Of a stretch of 64,000 nucleotides of DNA, positions 18,279 through 27,520 are shown piece after piece. Source of the stretch: UBA1351 sp963677885 (lineage in GTDB: Bacteria > Bacillota > Clostridia > Lachnospirales > Vallitaleaceae); contig OY782500.1 of assembly GCA_963677885.1 (NCBI GenBank), positions 5,270,001 through 5,334,000 on the forward strand, in the 5' to 3' direction. Position 1 is the first letter of the stretch. Each line of letters starts with the position of its first letter. The translations under genes were made by a program, and so were the position numbers. The notes below the pieces were generated by a model. The model had not been told where the DNA came from. It made no database searches and saw nothing but the letters and a program-made list of their open reading frames with translations.

Positions 18279-19430
18279 ATGAATGCTGAGTTCATTCAAG
18301 CATTAAACCAAATCGAAAAGGAAAAAAATATTAGCAAGGAAGTTCTCATTGAGGCAATTGAGAACTCATTGTTGACTGCATGTAAGAACCATTATGGTAC
18401 ATCATCCAATATACACGTTACTATTGATAATGAAAAAGGTAATGTAACCGTAATCGCAGAAAAAGAAGTCGTTGAAGTAGTAGAACATAAAGAGCTGGAG
18501 ATTTCTCTTCAAGCAGCTAAGGAAATTGATCCTAGTTTTACTATTGGCGATCTTGTGCAAATTGAAGTGACTCCAAAGGACTTTGGACGTATTGCTGCTC
18601 AAAAGGCTAAGCAAGTTGTCGTCCAAAAAATCCGCGAGGCAGAAAGAGACCTTCTTTTCAACTCCTATCAAGAGAAGGAAAAAGAGGTCGTTACTGGAAT
18701 TATCCAACGAACTGTAAAGAATAACGTTATTGTGAATCTTGGTAAAATCGATGGTATCCTGTCTGAAAAAGAACAGGTTCATACAGAAAACTATCCTTTG
18801 AACCAAAGACTTAAAGTATATGTTATCGAAGTTAAACCAGGAACAAAAGGACCTAAGATCTATGTATCCAGAACCCATCCTGATCTTGTAAAACGTCTTT
18901 TTGAGCAAGAAGTTCCTGAAGTGCATGATGGTGTCGTAGAAATCAAGTCGATATCAAGAGAGGCAGGCTCAAGAACCAAGATAGCTGTTCATTCCATTAA
19001 AGATGAAGTGGATCCTGTAGGTTCATGTGTCGGCCATAACGGTTCAAGAGTAGGTATTATTGTTGATGAGCTGCATGGTGAAAAGATTGATATTATCCCA
19101 TGGAGTGAAAACATTGCTGAATTCATTGCAGCATCATTAAGTCCTTCCAAAGTGGTACAAGTAGCAGTAGATACTCAAGAACAAAGTGCAAAAGTTATCG
19201 TTCCTGATTATCAATTGTCATTGGCCATTGGTAAAGAAGGACAAAATGCCAGATTGGCTGCTAAATTGACAGGTTTTAGAATTGACATTAAGAGTGAGAC
19301 ACAAGCTAGAGAAGTGGATTTTATTTCTGAAGAAGACTTTGAAAAAGAAGGAGTTATGACTCTAGGCAGCGTAAGTCATTACGATCAAGATGAATTAATG
19401 CCTTTTGATGAGTCATTATTTGAAGACTAA
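18279..19430 (+). CDS. nusA: Transcription termination/antitermination factor NusA
   Basis: 383 residues: an N-terminal RNA-polymerase-binding domain (1-~125), an S1 domain (~135-200) and two KH domains with VGHNGSRVG and IGKEGQNARLAAKLTG. There is no C-terminal acidic-repeat extension, as in Bacillota, only an acidic tail. A strong AAGGAGG precedes the start. Its stop overlaps the ylxR start by one base. Confidence 0.97.
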   Translation: MNAEFIQALNQIEKEKNISKEVLIEAIENSLLTACKNHYGTSSNIHVTIDNEKGNVTVIAEKEVVEVVEHKELEISLQAAKEIDPSFTIGDLVQIEVTPKDFGRIAAQKAKQVVVQKIREAERDLLFNSYQEKEKEVVTGIIQRTVKNNVIVNLGKIDGILSEKEQVHTENYPLNQRLKVYVIEVKPGTKGPKIYVSRTHPDLVKRLFEQEVPEVHDGVVEIKSISREAGSRTKIAVHSIKDEVDPVGSCVGHNGSRVGIIVDELHGEKIDIIPWSENIAEFIAASLSPSKVVQVAVDTQEQSAKVIVPDYQLSLAIGKEGQNARLAAKLTGFRIDIKSETQAREVDFISEEDFEKEGVMTLGSVSHYDQDELMPFDESLFED

Positions 19431-19696
19431 TGCCTAAAAAACTACCCCTTAGGAAGTGTACCGGTTGTCATGAAATGAAAGATAAACGCCAGATGATTCG
19501 CGTGGTCAAGACCAAGGAAGGCGATCTTTTTATAGACAAAACCGGAAAGGCGAATGGACGCGGTGCATATATATGCCCATCAAAGTCTTGCTTTGAGAAA
19601 GCCATTAGTAATAAAGGTTTAGAAAGATCTTTCAAAAATAAAATCCCTCAGGAAACATATGATGCCCTTAAGGAGGCCATGAACGAATTTGAATAA
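19430..19696 (+). CDS. ylxR: YlxR/RnpM family RNA-binding protein (DUF448)
   Basis: 88 residues with the family hallmarks RKCTGCHEMKDKRQMIRVV and GRGAYICPSKSCFEKA, two Cys pairs and a basic C terminus. The family has been linked to RNase P modulation in Bacillus. The TAATG junction with nusA suggests translational coupling. Confidence 0.92.
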   Translation: MPKKLPLRKCTGCHEMKDKRQMIRVVKTKEGDLFIDKTGKANGRGAYICPSKSCFEKAISNKGLERSFKNKIPQETYDALKEAMNEFE

Positions 19697-19985
19697 ATCG
19701 TTGAATATGATTGGACTGTGTATGAAAGCGGGCAAGATCAAAGCCGGAGAATTCTCCGTTGAACATTCGGTTAAGTCCGGTGATTCATATTTGGTCATCA
19801 TTGCCGAAGATGCATCAGACAACACAAAGAAAAAATTTACCAATATGTGTAAATTCAGAGAGTTACCTTATCACATAGGTTTCACTAAAAGTGAACTGGG
19901 CCATGCGATAGGTAAGGAAATGCGAGCAACTGTATCTGTGAATGATGAGAATTTTGCACAGAGCATACTAAAAACTTGGAGGTGA
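19689..19985 (+). CDS. ylxQ: L7Ae/L30e-family RNA-binding protein YlxQ
   Basis: 98 residues, an L7Ae-like fold with the MIGLCMKAGKIKAGEF start and LVIIAEDASDNTKKK. It starts at TTG 19689, overlapping ylxR by 8 nt, with AAGGAGG 12 nt upstream; ATG 19707 is a possible shorter start but has no site. The family binds kink-turn-like RNA. It is a conserved member of the nusA-infB operon. Confidence 0.88.
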   Translation: MNKSLNMIGLCMKAGKIKAGEFSVEHSVKSGDSYLVIIAEDASDNTKKKFTNMCKFRELPYHIGFTKSELGHAIGKEMRATVSVNDENFAQSILKTWR

Positions 19986-19989
19986 TCAG

Positions 19990-22743
19990 ATGTCTAAAAG
20001 ACGTGTACATGAACTTGCGAAACAGCTTGGTCTGGATTCAAAAGACTTAATCACAACTTTGCAGGCTATGAACATCGAAGTCAAGAACCATATGAGTTCC
20101 TTGTCTGAAGATGATGAGAAAAGGATAATTGGAAGGTATAGCAACAAGTCTTCCAATGCGAATAAAGGAAACAGCCAAAGCCCAAACCGGTCTGATAGTA
20201 ATAGAAGTGGTGGAAGCACACAAAACCAATCTAATAACAGAACTGGTCAAGGCAACCATAATAACCAGGATAGAAATTCTGGACAGAGCAATAGAAACAA
20301 CAGCCAGGGTAATCGAAGCAATTACCAGGGCAACCGTAATAATCAAGGAAGCCGAAACGACCAATCTGGTAGAAATAACCAGGTAAATCGTAGTGATCAG
20401 GGTAACAGAAGCGACCAAGGTAGCAGAAGTGACCAAGGCAGCAGAAGCAACCAAGGTAACAGATCTTACCAAGGCAACAATAGAAACGATCAAGGAGCTA
20501 GAAACAATCAAGGCTCTAGAAACAGTCAAGGTAGCCGCACCGGATATCAAGGTAATCGAAACTCCACTAATCAGGGAGAACGTAGTAACCATGGAGAGCG
20601 CAGCACCCAGGACAACAGAAGCAACCAGGGAGCTAGAAGCAATCAAGGCAATCGTACTGGTTATCAGGGCAATAGAACGAATAGTCAAGATAGCCGTTCT
20701 CAAAGCCAAGGGGATAGAAGCTATAACTCCAACAGAAATTCCAGTCAAGGCAGAACGAACACTCAAGGTAATAGATCTTCCCAGTCAAGTGATATAGGTG
20801 AAAAGCCACAGGCTAACAGAGCTGATAGAAGAAGTCAGGGCAAGAAAAATTACCAGAATAAGAAGACTGACAACAATAACAGCAATAACAACACCAGAGG
20901 CAAAAAGACTGAATATAAACCACGTAACCTAGAGAAAAAAGAAAAGCAGAAGTACAAGAAAAAACATACTGAGGAAGTTGTAGAAGAAAAGTCAGAAGTT
21001 ATCAGCATCGGTTCTGAAATTGCTGTAAAAGCTTTGGCAGAGATGATTGAGCAGCCAATCAGTGAATTGGTTAAAAACTTGATGATGCGTGGTATTATGG
21101 CTACAGCCAACCAGGAAATCAACTTTGAACTGGCTTCTGAACTTGCTATGGAATATGATTATCTGGTTGAAAAAGCCACTGATGAAGATTTCGTTGAGGA
21201 GTTCTTCAAAACAGAACCAGATGATGAAAAGGATCTTAAGAAACGTCCTCCGGTTGTCGTAGTTATGGGTCACGTTGACCATGGTAAGACTTCCTTGCTG
21301 GATGCTATCCGTGAGGCTAAAGTTACAGAAGGCGAACATGGTGGTATCACTCAGCATATTGGTGCTTATTCTGTTGAAATCAATGATGAGCCCATTACTT
21401 TCCTAGATACTCCTGGTCATGAGGCCTTTACTGCTATGCGTCTTCGTGGAGCAATGGCTACGGATATTGCAATTCTAGTTGTTGCTGCTGACGACGGTGT
21501 TATGCCACAGACTATTGAGGCTATTAATCATGCCAAGGCTGCCGGTGTACAAATCATCGTAGCTATCAACAAAATCGATAAAGAAGGTGCTAATCCTGAT
21601 CGTGTTAAGCAAGAGCTTATCGAGTATGAATTAGTTCCAGAAGACTGGGGTGGAGACACAATTTGTGTTCCAGTTTCAGCTATTCAAAAGACTGGTATTG
21701 ATGAACTCCTTGAAATGATTATCCTTGTTTCGGAAATGGAAGACCTTAAAGCTAATCCTAAAAGAGAAGCTAGAGGTATTATTGTTGAGGCACAATTGGA
21801 TAAAGGCCGTGGTCCAGTGGCAACTGTATTGGTTCAAAACGGTACGCTCAAAGTTGGTGATTCAGTACTTGCCGGTAATACATACGGTAAAGTCAGAGCA
21901 ATGCTTAACGATGCAGGCAAGCGTGTTAGAACTGCAAGCCCATCTACTCCTGTAGAGATTCTTGGTCTTAACGAAGTTCCTACAGCCGGTGAAGCTTTCT
22001 ACGTTACAGAAGGTGACAGAGAAGCTAGACTTATGTCGGAAAAACTCAAATCTACTCAACGTGAGAAGATGATTCAGAATACTCCTCAAAAAGTTAGCTT
22101 GGATGACCTTTTCCATCAAATTCATGAAGGTGAAATGAAGGAACTGAAATTAATTGTAAAAGCTGATGTACAAGGTTCTGTAGAGGCTGTAAAGCAAAGC
22201 TTGATGAAGCTTTCCAATGAAGAAGTAGTTATTAATATCATCCATGGTGGCGTAGGTGCGATTAATGAGTCTGACGTTATGTTGGCCAGTGCATCCAATG
22301 CTATTATCATTGGCTTCAATGTACGACCTGAATCAACTGCAAAATCCGCTGCTGACCAGGAAAAAATTGATGTTCGACTTTACCGGGTGATTTATAATGC
22401 TATAGAAGATATTGAACTGGCTATGAAGGGTATGCTTGATCCTATATTCCAGGAAAAAGTAATCGGTCATGCAGAAGTTCGCGATACGTTTACAGTTTCC
22501 AATGTAGGTACTATTGCAGGTTCTTATGTTACAGATGGTAACTTGAAGAGAAATGCAAGCGCCAGATTGGTACGTAACGGTATTGTTCTTTATGAAGGTG
22601 AATTAGCTTCACTTAAACGTTTCAAAGACGATGTTAAGGAAGTTGCCACTGGATATGAATGTGGTATTATGCTTGAAAAGTACAATGACCTTAAAATTGG
22701 TGATGTTATCGAAGCCTTCATTATGGAAGAAATACCACGATAA
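19990..22743 (+). CDS. infB: Translation initiation factor IF-2 with long Asn/Arg/Ser/Gln/Gly-rich linker
   Basis: 917 residues. A small IF2N module (4-40) is followed by an unusually long low-complexity linker (~52-305) built from NRSDQG-, RSNQGNR- and NRTGYQG-like units. A second IF2N module (~343-395), then the GTPase with GHVDHGKT (427-434), DTPGHEAF and NKIDK, then domains II-IV follow. It loads fMet-tRNA on the 30S subunit. Bacillus IF-2 is about 716 residues, so the linker explains the extra length. GGAGGTGATC precedes the start. Confidence 0.97.
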   Translation: MSKRRVHELAKQLGLDSKDLITTLQAMNIEVKNHMSSLSEDDEKRIIGRYSNKSSNANKGNSQSPNRSDSNRSGGSTQNQSNNRTGQGNHNNQDRNSGQSNRNNSQGNRSNYQGNRNNQGSRNDQSGRNNQVNRSDQGNRSDQGSRSDQGSRSNQGNRSYQGNNRNDQGARNNQGSRNSQGSRTGYQGNRNSTNQGERSNHGERSTQDNRSNQGARSNQGNRTGYQGNRTNSQDSRSQSQGDRSYNSNRNSSQGRTNTQGNRSSQSSDIGEKPQANRADRRSQGKKNYQNKKTDNNNSNNNTRGKKTEYKPRNLEKKEKQKYKKKHTEEVVEEKSEVISIGSEIAVKALAEMIEQPISELVKNLMMRGIMATANQEINFELASELAMEYDYLVEKATDEDFVEEFFKTEPDDEKDLKKRPPVVVVMGHVDHGKTSLLDAIREAKVTEGEHGGITQHIGAYSVEINDEPITFLDTPGHEAFTAMRLRGAMATDIAILVVAADDGVMPQTIEAINHAKAAGVQIIVAINKIDKEGANPDRVKQELIEYELVPEDWGGDTICVPVSAIQKTGIDELLEMIILVSEMEDLKANPKREARGIIVEAQLDKGRGPVATVLVQNGTLKVGDSVLAGNTYGKVRAMLNDAGKRVRTASPSTPVEILGLNEVPTAGEAFYVTEGDREARLMSEKLKSTQREKMIQNTPQKVSLDDLFHQIHEGEMKELKLIVKADVQGSVEAVKQSLMKLSNEEVVINIIHGGVGAINESDVMLASASNAIIIGFNVRPESTAKSAADQEKIDVRLYRVIYNAIEDIELAMKGMLDPIFQEKVIGHAEVRDTFTVSNVGTIAGSYVTDGNLKRNASARLVRNGIVLYEGELASLKRFKDDVKEVATGYECGIMLEKYNDLKIGDVIEAFIMEEIPR
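20140..20905 (+). repeat. Degenerate tandem coding repeats in infB
   Basis: The linker DNA repeats short units such as GACCAAGGTAGCAGAAGT and close variants, encoding S/N-x-Q-G-x-R/N patterns. The units vary at synonymous sites and in length, pointing to old slippage or duplication kept as a polar disordered linker, not to a CRISPR or a mobile element. Confidence 0.75.
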
Positions 22744-22789
22744 ACTTGAAACTTAAAACTTGCAAACCTTATAAAAAGCAGGTGACATC

Positions 22790-23170
22790 ATGAAAAAAAA
22801 TTCTAATAGAATCGTTCGAATAAACGAAGAAATCAAACACGAATTAAGCGCAATCATTCGTGACGGAATTAAGGATCCAAGGGTTGATACATTAACGTCA
22901 ATCGTTTATGTAGATACAACTCCCGACCTTAAATTCTGTAAAGTTTTTTTCAGTACTTTAGGGGATGAAGCGAAGCACCAGGATACCCTTGAAGGATTGA
23001 AAAACTCAGCAGGCTATATCCGTAAGGAGCTGGCCAGAAGAGTTAATCTTCGAAATACACCGGAACTAAAATTTGTCGTGGATCACTCCATCGAATACGG
23101 TGTAAATATGAGCAAGCTGATCAAAGAAGTAACAGAAAAAGATCAGATCAACCATGTTGATGAAGATTAA
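22790..23170 (+). CDS. rbfA: Ribosome-binding factor A
   Basis: 126 residues with the type II KH fold: RINEEIKHELSAII, IKDPRV and the LRNTPELKFVVDHSIEYG signature. It binds 16S rRNA during 30S maturation. It is 46 nt after infB, in a gap with AAACTT direct repeats, and overlaps the next gene. Confidence 0.95.
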   Translation: MKKNSNRIVRINEEIKHELSAIIRDGIKDPRVDTLTSIVYVDTTPDLKFCKVFFSTLGDEAKHQDTLEGLKNSAGYIRKELARRVNLRNTPELKFVVDHSIEYGVNMSKLIKEVTEKDQINHVDED

Positions 23171-24152
23171 TGAATTAATAAGCTTATTACCTGAGGATGA
23201 ACATGTCTATATTACCGGACATGTTCATCCTGACGGTGATTGCATTGGTGCTGCATTGGGCTTATATCAATTGCTAATGAATAATAGACAAGTAAGTGTG
23301 ATATTGGAAGAACGGCCAGAAAGTTATAGTGACTTGTCTGGTTTTAGTCATATTATGACTTATGAAGAATTTGAATCCCAACAAGATGCAGTGTTTAAGG
23401 ACTCCTATTCCTTAATCGTTGTTGATTCTGGGGACTTAAGTCGAATTGAACCGATTGTTGATCTTTTCAATAAGGCATCAACAACCGTGAATATAGATCA
23501 TCATGACAGCAATACCTATTTTGCTGACTATAATTATGTGGATACAAAATCCTCTTCAACCAGTGAAATGATTGGTTTGATGATGGGTCTTTTAGATGGG
23601 GACAAGTCGAATCTGAACAAGGCGGTCAGTGATTGTCTCTACACCGGAATTATTTATGATACCGGTGTTTTTAAACACAGCAATACCAGGCAGGAGACTC
23701 ATCTGGTAGCAGGTCATCTGGTCAGTACAGGCATTGACTTTACCGATAAAATTAATCGGATGTATTTTACCAGATCACCAAAAAATGTTAAGGCTCTGCA
23801 AATAGCCATTAATAATTTGACTATTGAAAATAGTGGAAGAATTGCAATGACGGTTATTGCCTACGAGGACCTGGTTAAGGAATCCTTATCCAAACAGGAT
23901 ACTGAAAGTGTAGTGTCCTTCCTCAATGAAATAGAAGGTCCTCTTGCCAGTGTATTTTTACTTGAACTGGCACCTAATTCTTTTAAAGGAAGTTTCAGGG
24001 CAAAGGATTATGTGAATGTGTGTAACGTTGCAAAGGTCTTTGGCGGTGGTGGCCATATTAAGGCATCTGGTTGTACTATTGATGATGACCTGGATCGTGT
24101 CAAAACTCGTGTGTTAAAGGAGATGGAAGTTGAATTTCAACGGCATCATTAA
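23154..24152 (+). CDS. nrnA: DHH-family oligoribonuclease / pAp phosphatase
   Basis: 332 residues. Metal-binding motifs HPDGDCIGA, VVDSGD and DHHDSN, and the C-terminal DHHA1 motif GGGGHIKASG are clear. NrnA-type enzymes degrade nanoRNA and dephosphorylate pAp. Overlaps rbfA by 17 nt; ATG 23160 would be an alternative start 2 residues in. Neither has a strong ribosome site, so it is probably translated by coupling. Confidence 0.92.
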   Translation: MLMKINELISLLPEDEHVYITGHVHPDGDCIGAALGLYQLLMNNRQVSVILEERPESYSDLSGFSHIMTYEEFESQQDAVFKDSYSLIVVDSGDLSRIEPIVDLFNKASTTVNIDHHDSNTYFADYNYVDTKSSSTSEMIGLMMGLLDGDKSNLNKAVSDCLYTGIIYDTGVFKHSNTRQETHLVAGHLVSTGIDFTDKINRMYFTRSPKNVKALQIAINNLTIENSGRIAMTVIAYEDLVKESLSKQDTESVVSFLNEIEGPLASVFLLELAPNSFKGSFRAKDYVNVCNVAKVFGGGGHIKASGCTIDDDLDRVKTRVLKEMEVEFQRHH

Positions 24153-25032
24153 TGTTTATAAAGAAAAAGGCTACACATCTTTTGATGTGGTAGCTCTTGT
24201 AAGAAAAACCCTGGGTATGAAAAAAGTTGGACATACCGGAACCTTGGATCCTGATGCTACAGGAGTTTTACCTATATGTTTAGGTAAAGGGACTAAAGTC
24301 GTAGATTTGTTGACCGACAAGGATAAAACCTACCGGGCAGAATTTGTTCTAGGCTTTAGAACGGATACACAGGATATTTCAGGTACTGTTGTCGAAAGAT
24401 CTTCTAAGGAAGTTACTTCTAGTGAGGTTGAAAAAGCCCTTTTAAGCTTTCTGGGAGATTACCAGCAAGTACCACCTATGTACTCTGCATTAAAACATAA
24501 AGGTAAAAAGCTTTATGAACTGGCCAGACAGGGGATCACGATCGAAAGAGAAGCGAGACCGGTCAAAATACTGGATATTAAGAACATGCATCAGATTGAC
24601 GGCACCTATTATGGGTTTGATGTAACCTGTTCCAAAGGAACCTACATAAGAACCCTTATTGACGATCTTGGTCTTAAACTTGGTACTTTTGCCTGTATGA
24701 CAGAACTTGAACGGATTCAAGTAGGGCCATTTCATATTGAGGAGTCGATTACCCTTGAACAGTTAAAAAAAGCAACGGCTGAAGACAAAGCTATCGACTG
24801 TATCAAACCGGTGGACCAGCTCTTTCAGCATTATCCAAGGATTCAGGTGTCGACAGACTATGAAAAGCCATTGTATAATGGAAATAAGCTTCCTGTGGAC
24901 CTGGTTTGGGATCAGGATGAGGCCTGTGATCGTTTTCGTATATATGATTCAAGGGACAAATTTATTGCTATTTATAAGAAAGTACTTAAAGATGGCATAA
25001 CTATACTTAAAGTCGAAAAAATGTTTCATTAA
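24130..25032 (+). CDS. truB: tRNA pseudouridine-55 synthase
   Basis: 300 residues. The catalytic aspartate is Asp40 in HTGTLDPDATG; KTYRAEFVLG and SKGTYIRTLIDDLG also match. It makes the T-loop pseudouridine of tRNAs. The TTG at 24130 is chosen because AAGGAGATG precedes it closely and the protein starts with the family NFNGIINVYK. It lies inside the end of nrnA. Confidence 0.95.
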   Translation: MNFNGIINVYKEKGYTSFDVVALVRKTLGMKKVGHTGTLDPDATGVLPICLGKGTKVVDLLTDKDKTYRAEFVLGFRTDTQDISGTVVERSSKEVTSSEVEKALLSFLGDYQQVPPMYSALKHKGKKLYELARQGITIEREARPVKILDIKNMHQIDGTYYGFDVTCSKGTYIRTLIDDLGLKLGTFACMTELERIQVGPFHIEESITLEQLKKATAEDKAIDCIKPVDQLFQHYPRIQVSTDYEKPLYNGNKLPVDLVWDQDEACDRFRIYDSRDKFIAIYKKVLKDGITILKVEKMFH

Positions 25033-25046
25033 TAATGAGGTGACCT

Positions 25047-25976
25047 ATGAAATTTATTACAGATATCAATTCCCTTCATCTTGAAAATACGGTAGTTGTT
25101 CTTGGGAATTTTGACGGTATACACAAAGGACATTTAACTTTACTGGAGAAGGCTAAAGATATTGCAGAAGAAAAAGGTCTTAAGACTGTGTTTTTCACCT
25201 TTTATCCACATCCAACCCATGTTTTGGCTCCGGTAGAAGTGAAGTTGATCTATACAGATAGAGAAAAGCAGCATGTCGCAGAAGATATGGGTATGGATTT
25301 TTACGTCCGTTTTCCATTTACAAAAGAAACGGCGTCTATTGAAGCAGAAGATTTTATACACACCATTTTATACCAGCATTTAGGTGCAAAAGCAATTGTC
25401 GTCGGTGAAGATTACTCCTTTGGTAAAGGTCGAAAGGGTAATATTGAGGTGCTTAAATCTTACGAAGGTCGATATGGGTATAAACTTAGTGCTCTCCCTA
25501 AACTTGAAAATGACGGTAAGACGATTTCCTCAACCTGGTTAAGGAAGTCAATAGACGATGCTGATTTTCCTTTAGTGACAGAACTGATGGGAAGACCTTA
25601 TTTTATATCCGGTGAGGTTGTCCATGGTGCGGAACTGGGTCGTAAAATTGGTTTTCCGACTGCTAACATAAAGCCTGATAAACATAAACAGCTGCCTAAA
25701 CATGGTGTATATATCACAACAGTGGATGTGAAAGGCAAAACCTACTTTGGCTTAACCAATGTTGGTACCAAACCTACAATTGACATAAATTTTAAAGAGG
25801 TGCTTGTTGAGACCTATATCTATGATTTTGATGAAATGATATATGGTGAGGAAATTATTGTAAAGTTCCATAAGTATTTGAGAAGTGAAGATGTATTTAA
25901 TACCTTGGATGAATTAATTGATCAGATGAAATTAGATGAAAAAGACTTGATAGAATATTTCCATTTAAGTATGTAA
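25047..25976 (+). CDS. ribF: Bifunctional riboflavin kinase / FAD synthetase
   Basis: 309 residues. The N-terminal nucleotidyltransferase has GNFDGIHKGH and the SSTWLRKSI region; the C-terminal kinase domain has GRKIGFPTANI and LTNVGTKPT. It makes FMN and FAD. A GAGGTGACC site lies before the ATG. It follows truB, a common Bacillota order. Confidence 0.95.
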   Translation: MKFITDINSLHLENTVVVLGNFDGIHKGHLTLLEKAKDIAEEKGLKTVFFTFYPHPTHVLAPVEVKLIYTDREKQHVAEDMGMDFYVRFPFTKETASIEAEDFIHTILYQHLGAKAIVVGEDYSFGKGRKGNIEVLKSYEGRYGYKLSALPKLENDGKTISSTWLRKSIDDADFPLVTELMGRPYFISGEVVHGAELGRKIGFPTANIKPDKHKQLPKHGVYITTVDVKGKTYFGLTNVGTKPTIDINFKEVLVETYIYDFDEMIYGEEIIVKFHKYLRSEDVFNTLDELIDQMKLDEKDLIEYFHLSM

Positions 25977-26019
25977 GAATAGGCTAAAACTTATCTACGA
26001 TTTGGCAGGGGGTTCTGTT

Positions 26020-27237
26020 ATGGAGAATCAAAAAAACTTTTTTCTATATGGTTTAGTTGCTTGTTTGTCTCTGGTTTTGTCTTTAGGGGCGACGTTTATG
26101 TTGATTGGTACCTTAAATCTTGTGACTGTATTTGTATCTGTAGTCATAACTTCTCTTACCGGATTTATGGTGACTTATAAACGTTTCCTTTTGACAACCG
26201 AGTTGACTGAAGAACTTGAAAATCAAGTAAATATTCGTTCGTCAATCATTAAGATGGCTCAGGATATGACTTTAATCCATACAAAAAAGGAACTTCACGA
26301 CATGATTTTGAAGACGGCGGTCGATGTACTGCCGGATACAAGCATGGGGTCAATCATGTTGATTGACCAGAATGGTGATTCTCAATTTGAATCTGTTGTA
26401 GGCTTTGATCTGGAGGAGTTAAGGAGCATTCATTTAAGGGTAGAGGAGACTTACCTTTATAACATGACTGGCGGCCGCATGGATCGAACGGTTATTGTAC
26501 ATAACGCTCAAAAAGTGAACAGCACCTTGCCCGGCAAAGGTAATAAGAAAATTATTGAAACTAAAAATACAGACTTAATTAATTCGACCATGTCAGCGCC
26601 TCTATATGTTGACGGGACTCTTTATGGGATGATGAATGTCGATTCTGAACATTATAATGCCTTTGATGAAAATGATGTGGATTTGTTGAATTTCTTCGCT
26701 ATTGAAGCAGTTAAGGTGCTCAAACTTTATGATACCATTGAAGAAAACAACCGACTATCCAAGTTTGATCCGCTGACTAACCTTTATAACAGAAGATACC
26801 TTCATCATCGGTTGGAAGGTTTGACCAATGAGAAAAAATCCTTTACCTTAGTATCCATAGATATCAATAATCTTAAGCTTGTTAACGATTTGTATGGACA
26901 TGACCTTGGTGACGAGTTACTCTTGGCCTTTGTTGAAGGTATATCCTCAACACTAAAAGATGGAGACCTTTTTTCCAGATATGGTGGCGATGAATTTATC
27001 GTTGTGTATCGTTCCAGATCTAAAGAAGACGTAAAGGCTCTATATGAAAAAGATCTGATTGAATATTTTGCAGGATATGTCATTAATCCACTGATGGAGG
27101 AAATACGTGTCACTTTTTCATATGGTATGACGGCTTATCCTGTTGATTCAAAAAATTACGAAAAACTCATTATTCGAGCTGATGAACTGATGTACGAAAG
27201 CAAACGTAGATTCCATGGTGAAAGGAAGTTGGTTTAA
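26020..27237 (+). CDS. Membrane GAF-GGDEF diguanylate cyclase
   Basis: 405 residues. Two hydrophobic helices (~7-52) anchor a coiled linker, a GAF-type sensor domain (~75-245) and a GGDEF domain with FDPLTNLYNRRYL and an intact RYGGDEF. The usual inhibitory RxxD site is replaced by KDGD. Predicted to make c-di-GMP from GTP. ATG 26020 follows GGCAGGGGG; an in-frame TTG at 26002 lies within that site. It may oppose the EAL protein at 7032. Confidence 0.88.
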   Translation: MENQKNFFLYGLVACLSLVLSLGATFMLIGTLNLVTVFVSVVITSLTGFMVTYKRFLLTTELTEELENQVNIRSSIIKMAQDMTLIHTKKELHDMILKTAVDVLPDTSMGSIMLIDQNGDSQFESVVGFDLEELRSIHLRVEETYLYNMTGGRMDRTVIVHNAQKVNSTLPGKGNKKIIETKNTDLINSTMSAPLYVDGTLYGMMNVDSEHYNAFDENDVDLLNFFAIEAVKVLKLYDTIEENNRLSKFDPLTNLYNRRYLHHRLEGLTNEKKSFTLVSIDINNLKLVNDLYGHDLGDELLLAFVEGISSTLKDGDLFSRYGGDEFIVVYRSRSKEDVKALYEKDLIEYFAGYVINPLMEEIRVTFSYGMTAYPVDSKNYEKLIIRADELMYESKRRFHGERKLV

Positions 27238-27238
27238 T

Positions 27239-27481
27239 ATGTCAAAGAAATGTTGTCTAAAATATAAGAAAAACGGGAAATACTGCTCCTCATGTCCTAT
27301 TAAAGATGTGCTTAAGGAAAAGGAAAGAGCGGAATCTAAAAAGGCGAAAACCAAAAATAAGGACAAAGACAAAGGTAAGGACAAAGACAAAGGTAAGGAT
27401 AAAAAGAAAAAGAATAAAAAGACAAAAAAGCAAGACAAAAAGAAAGCTATAAGTAAGAAGAAGAAAAATAAGTCTAAATAA
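27239..27481 (+). CDS. Small Cys-cluster protein with Lys/Asp-rich tail
   Basis: 80 residues, unrecognised. The first ~21 carry Cys5, Cys6, Cys16 and Cys19, a possible metal-binding knuckle. The rest is almost entirely Lys with Asp, Asn and Gly, including a repeated KDKGKDKDKGKDK-type stretch. AAAGGAAG lies upstream and the start overlaps the end of the GGDEF gene region (1-nt gap). It could bind nucleic acid or act as a polycationic tag. Moderate confidence that it is expressed because it has a ribosome site and tight spacing. Confidence 0.6.
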   Translation: MSKKCCLKYKKNGKYCSSCPIKDVLKEKERAESKKAKTKNKDKDKGKDKDKGKDKKKKNKKTKKQDKKKAISKKKKNKSK

Positions 27482-27484
27482 TGG

Positions 27485-27513
27485 TTTACATTATGAATGG
27501 CTTGTGATAATAT
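27485..27513 (+). promoter_or_regulatory. rpsO promoter
   Basis: TTTACA (27485-27490) is followed 17 nt later by TAATAT (27508-27513); the overlapping GATAAT (27506-27511) has an upstream TG like an extended -10. Either way transcription starts near 27520 and makes a structured leader. Confidence 0.55.
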
Positions 27514-27520
27514 ATTTAAT

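Noticed and set aside
20047..20766. Long open frame on the minus strand opposite infB, and + frame open stretches at 20129-20797
   Set aside because: They mirror the low-complexity repeat of IF-2, have no ribosome site and give Ser/Ile/Thr/Val-rich repetitive products.
20140..20905. CRISPR-like array of short repeats
   Set aside because: Units are in frame, degenerate at third positions, have no unique spacers, and encode the IF-2 linker.
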